Assembly (NCBI GenBank): GCA_045617585.1
Contig: JAZLIW010000016.1
Location: 1-25,505, forward strand
Reading direction: 5' to 3'
DNA length: 25,505 nucleotides
DNA from: CAKRZE01 sp045617585
GTDB taxonomy: Bacteria; Bacillota; Clostridia; Oscillospirales; CAG-272
In this document: positions 22,986-25,505 of the stretch, piece by piece
Position numbering within the stretch: position 1 is the first letter of the stretch
How the letters are laid out: each line of letters starts with the position of its first letter
Translations under genes and position numbers: made by a program
Notes under the pieces: generated by a model
The model's database searches: none
Told to the model about the DNA's origin: nothing
Seen by the model: the letters and a program-made list of their open reading frames with translations, nothing else

Positions 22986-24944
22986 TTACGCGTTCAGCTT
23001 CTTCAGATCAAGGCAGAAGTCTTTCCCGCCGAACGTGACGGTGAGCGTGCCGTCTGCGTTTTTTTCGATCCGGGGGAGCGCTCCGCCCTTGCGGATCGGG
23101 AACAGCAGGGTGGTAAAGCGGCGTTCTTTTGCGGCCGCGGCTTCCCACAGCAGGGTCGTTGCCGGGTGATTGCGCTCTGCGTTGCGCCCGATATACCAGC
23201 CGAGATAGCAGGGATCGGTCTGACCGGACGCGGTACGCACGGTGAGAGGCGATTCCCCCGCGTCTGTGACCGGGACGAGGAGCAGGTCCCATTCCTTGCC
23301 GTAGTCGGCGTAATACGCGCCGGGAACGGCGTCACACGGAGATACGTTCAGCGTGTCCATGTGGAAACGGACGGCGTACTCGTGAGGCTCCCCGTTCGCC
23401 GTGGAGAGGGTATCGCGCACGACGAAGAAGTCCGGCTTGCAGAAACGGACTTCTCTGCGGTGAACGGCAATGCAGTTCCCGTCCTGACCGAATCCGTCCG
23501 TATAGTCCGCGGCGGCATAATCGAAGCCGTCGTTCGTGATCCAGCCCGCGTCAATGGGAGCGCTGACGACCGTGGGGCTCGTCCGCATCTGCGGGAGCCC
23601 GTCCACGGTCACCGTATTATGGTCGTATGCGGATGTCCCGTAGATCCGGGCGGGGGAATGCTCGTACTGTCCGCCGCCGTCGTCGAAGAGCAGCTCCTGA
23701 TCCCCCTTCCAGAGGATGATATTCAGCTTGTCCTGATGCATGTGCCCCGCACCGAGCGGTCCGACGTCAAAACAGAGATAGGAGGCGTCGGCGCTCCAGT
23801 CGGTCCGCATTACGGCGAAGCCTGCCCACGGCAGGAAGCGGGACGCCGTTTTTCCCTCGGGCGCCGCGCCGCGGGTGCGCCGGCTGTTCAGATAGGAAAA
23901 TTCTTTTACATCGGGAAAGATGCTTTCCGCCACGCCGGTCACGCGGGTGGTAAACATCGTGTAACAGTCGTTGGTGCGCGGCTGGATCAGCGCGGGCGTG
24001 GAGGTCGCGGCGTAGCAGAGCGCCATGTTTTTCAAATGTGCGGGATAGGAGGCGGGCAGCTCCGCCGTTCTTCCGCAGGCGTTCGCGATCTGCCAGACTC
24101 CCGCGGCACAGTTGAAGGAAACGAGCTGGTAGTCCGGGGACAGTTCTCTTTGAAACCCGTCGGGAAGGATCTGCCCGTCCAGTTCCCGAACGATGGTCTC
24201 GCATGCCCAGAGGCGGAGCGCTTCCGCGTCCGAAAATTCCGGGAAGAGGGAGGCAAAGGTGTAGACCCCGTTGGTTTCCATCAGCAGCCAGTTGCCTCCG
24301 GTCGGGTGCGCTTTCAGGTGGAGCGCCTGACGGTACATGGACGCCGCCATCAGGATCAGCGACTCGTCAGCGACCGACGGGGAAGAGCGGAAGAGATTGA
24401 ACGCCGTTTCCCAGGAGCCCATCAGTCTTAACCCCGCCTCGATCGTTCTCCACGCGCTTCCCGCCCCGTTGTAGGCGGTGGGATGGGGATCGGTCTGTTC
24501 GATCCACCCAAGAAGCTGCGCTTCAAAGGCGCGGGCGTAGGTCTCGTCCTTCGTGTCGGCATAGGCACGGGACATCTGATCCCACCAGTTGAACCGGTTG
24601 AGCTGCCACAGCCACTCGTGGTTGACCGGGGGAGTTTCGAGTGTCGGATTGTAAAGGAAGTCGATCTTTCCGTCGGGAAAAGCGTGGTCGATATTGACCT
24701 CCCGCATCATCCCTTTGACGCCCCGGTCGGCACCGGCGCGGTCGTATCTCCCGGCGGAAAAGCCGGGAATATTCGGCACTTCACGGTTCCGGAAATGAGA
24801 AGCGGCAAGCCGTACCGCCGCCCCGCGGTCACCGGCGGCAAGGGCTTTTTCATATTCCTCACCGAACGTCTTCGGGTCGGCAGCAGAGAAAAAGAGGGAA
24901 AGATGGTAGTCTCTCTTTTCGGCGGATAGAATGGATCCTGTCAT
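22986..24944 (-). CDS. Heparinase II/III-type polysaccharide lyase-like protein
   Basis: The predicted 652-residue protein without signal peptide has the heparinase II/III architecture: an N-terminal alpha/alpha toroid (about 50-360; NWWDQMSRAYADTKDE, HPTGGNWLLMETNGVY) and a C-terminal beta-sandwich with the metal-site signature GAGHMHQDKLN (H401, H403, D405). The family includes heparin, alginate and other uronate-polymer lyases that cut by beta-elimination; the polysaccharide lyase family cannot be fixed from here. ATG at 24944 is chosen because GGAGG sits 7 nt upstream; a GTG at 24980 adds 12 residues but has no such site. The own promoter at 25036-25063 and the palindrome at 25005-25023 suggest independent repression. 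It is convergent with the GH38 operon. A cytoplasmic lyase would act on imported oligouronides, linking it to the uronate operon by theme only. Confidence 0.85.
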   Translation of the reverse strand: MTGSILSAEKRDYHLSLFFSAADPKTFGEEYEKALAAGDRGAAVRLAASHFRNREVPNIPGFSAGRYDRAGADRGVKGMMREVNIDHAFPDGKIDFLYNPTLETPPVNHEWLWQLNRFNWWDQMSRAYADTKDETYARAFEAQLLGWIEQTDPHPTAYNGAGSAWRTIEAGLRLMGSWETAFNLFRSSPSVADESLILMAASMYRQALHLKAHPTGGNWLLMETNGVYTFASLFPEFSDAEALRLWACETIVRELDGQILPDGFQRELSPDYQLVSFNCAAGVWQIANACGRTAELPASYPAHLKNMALCYAATSTPALIQPRTNDCYTMFTTRVTGVAESIFPDVKEFSYLNSRRTRGAAPEGKTASRFLPWAGFAVMRTDWSADASYLCFDVGPLGAGHMHQDKLNIILWKGDQELLFDDGGGQYEHSPARIYGTSAYDHNTVTVDGLPQMRTSPTVVSAPIDAGWITNDGFDYAAADYTDGFGQDGNCIAVHRREVRFCKPDFFVVRDTLSTANGEPHEYAVRFHMDTLNVSPCDAVPGAYYADYGKEWDLLLVPVTDAGESPLTVRTASGQTDPCYLGWYIGRNAERNHPATTLLWEAAAAKERRFTTLLFPIRKGGALPRIEKNADGTLTVTFGGKDFCLDLKKLNA

Positions 24945-25004
24945 TGCAGATACCTCCGTAAAGTGAAACGCGTGATTCACGGGTCACACGGTGATTGATG
25001 ATCG

Positions 25005-25023
25005 CAAATCGGATTCCGATTTG
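25005..25023. promoter_or_regulatory. 19-bp perfect palindrome, candidate operator of the heparinase-like gene
   Basis: CAAATCGGA and TCCGATTTG form a perfect 9-bp inverted repeat with a single central T. It lies about 6 nt downstream of the predicted transcript start of the reverse promoter, where a repressor would block RNA polymerase. The binding protein is unknown. Confidence 0.6.
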
Positions 25024-25035
25024 AAAACCGCCTCT

Positions 25036-25063
25036 ATTATACTACAAAAATGCCGTTTGTCAA
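25036..25063 (-). promoter_or_regulatory. Strong promoter of the heparinase-like gene
   Basis: On the reverse strand TTGACA (25063-25058) and TATAAT (25041-25036) are exact consensus hexamers with a 16-bp spacer. A promoter this strong in front of a catabolic gene suggests repression, fitting the palindrome just downstream. Confidence 0.82.
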
Positions 25064-25201
25064 GACGGAACGGCCGGCCGCGGGCTGGCAAACAATCCGA
25101 TTTTGTATTTTGTATTCCGCATTTTTCAAACGGATTCCACCATGAAGTGAGAAGAATCGAATTAAATCTCTGATTGTGAGAATACTTCAAATTACAGTCC
25201 A

Positions 25202-25230
25202 TTGACTCTACTGCTGGTTTTGCGTATAAT
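25202..25230 (+). promoter_or_regulatory. Sigma-A-type promoter of the XRE regulator
   Basis: TTGACT at 25202-25207 and TATAAT at 25225-25230 are separated by 17 bp. The leader to the ATG at 25277 is about 40 nt. Confidence 0.75.
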
Positions 25231-25276
25231 ATTGTCACAAGCTCCGGAACTTGAATTTTAAGATGAAGGTGATAAG

Positions 25277-25505
25277 ATGAAAGAAATCAATTTGGGAAAA
25301 ACATTGTCCGAACTTCGTGCCGCCAAAGGCGTTACGCAGGATGATGTAGCTGCCTCGCTTTCGATTTCCAACAAAACAATCTCAAAATGGGAAAACGGCG
25401 ATTCTTCTCCCGACCTCTCCGCCCTGACGGAACTTGCAGAATACTACGCGGTCAGTACCGATTATTTGCTTGGGCTCAGAAGTGAATCCAAAAGTACGGA
25501 CGATT
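25277..25505 (+). CDS. XRE-family helix-turn-helix regulator (N-terminal part, cut by window end)
   Basis: The reading frame opens at ATG 25277, with AAGGTGAT upstream, and runs off the window without a stop, giving 76 complete residues. Residues about 5-65 are a Cro/C1-type helix-turn-helix: LSELRAAKGVTQDDVAASLS, then ISNKTISKWENGDSSPDLSA and the closing LAEYYAVSTDYLLGL, all highly conserved in XRE regulators. Proteins of this type bind operators as dimers and usually carry a C-terminal sensing, membrane or oligomerisation part, which is not visible here. The gene is noticeably more AT-rich than the rest of the window, mostly at third positions. It may regulate the divergent heparinase-like gene, but XRE genes also lead unrelated units, so this is only a hypothesis. 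Confidence 0.88.
   Translation, partial: MKEINLGKTLSELRAAKGVTQDDVAASLSISNKTISKWENGDSSPDLSALTELAEYYAVSTDYLLGLRSESKSTDD

Larger units (their letters stand above)
24945..25276. other. 332-bp intergenic region between the heparinase-like and XRE genes
   Basis: The stretch contains, left to right, the ribosome site of the heparinase-like gene, a 19-bp palindrome (25005-25023), its reverse promoter (25036-25063), the self-complementary CGGCCGGCCG (25070-25079), about 120 nt of AT-rich sequence with no feature I can name, and the forward promoter of the XRE gene (25202-25230). No credible gene was seen in it. Confidence 0.6.

Noticed and set aside
24945..24980. GTG start at 24980 for the heparinase-like gene
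   Set aside because: GGAGG lies 7 nt before the ATG at 24944 and would be inside the gene with the GTG start.

Overview
The window looks like chromosomal DNA of an anaerobic, gut-type Bacillota, most likely a Clostridia or Oscillospirales-like lineage. The basis is GGAGG-type ribosome binding sites, clean TTGACA/TATAAT promoters with 16-17 bp spacers, moderately high GC, and a secreted protein with a clostridial-style His/Cys-containing tail and Lys-rich membrane anchor. No rRNA, tRNA, CRISPR array, insertion sequence or phage gene was seen. Taxonomy is an inference; nothing in the window fixes the genus.

Left part (1-4080): a PPK2-type polyphosphate kinase with a long acidic C-terminal extension has its own promoter and terminator. 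It is followed by a two-gene unit encoding a lipoprotein metallophosphoesterase with a C-terminal discoidin-like domain and an overlapping GNAT acetyltransferase.

UDP-uronate operon (4159-8820): a strong promoter drives four genes. They encode a helix-turn-helix domain fused to a galacturonokinase-like GHMP kinase, a sugar nucleotidyltransferase, a UDP-glucuronate 4-epimerase and a UDP-glucose 6-dehydrogenase. Together they could make UDP-GalA and UDP-GlcA both by salvage of free uronic acid and de novo from UDP-glucose. The fused regulator-kinase is the most unusual item in the window.

Central reverse-strand block (8835-13431): an orphan LolD/MacB-type ABC ATPase comes first. A separate three-gene unit then encodes a Gfo/Idh/MocA oxidoreductase, a DMT-family transporter and a divergent polysaccharide-deacetylase-like protein. 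This unit is divergent from an AraC-type regulator (13588-14430), and the two promoters overlap.

Right part (14497-24944): a PocR-domain AraC regulator is divergent from a glycan operon encoding a large secreted beta-helix protein, a class II aldolase, a GH38 alpha-mannosidase-like enzyme and an SGNH hydrolase. A convergent heparinase II/III-type gene shares the bidirectional terminator. Direct repeats 20 bp apart in the PocR/beta-helix intergenic region are a candidate regulator site. At the right edge an XRE repressor-type gene begins and is cut by the window end.

Overall the region reads as a carbohydrate locus: glycan breakdown under local AraC-family control on the right, nucleotide-uronate supply on the left.
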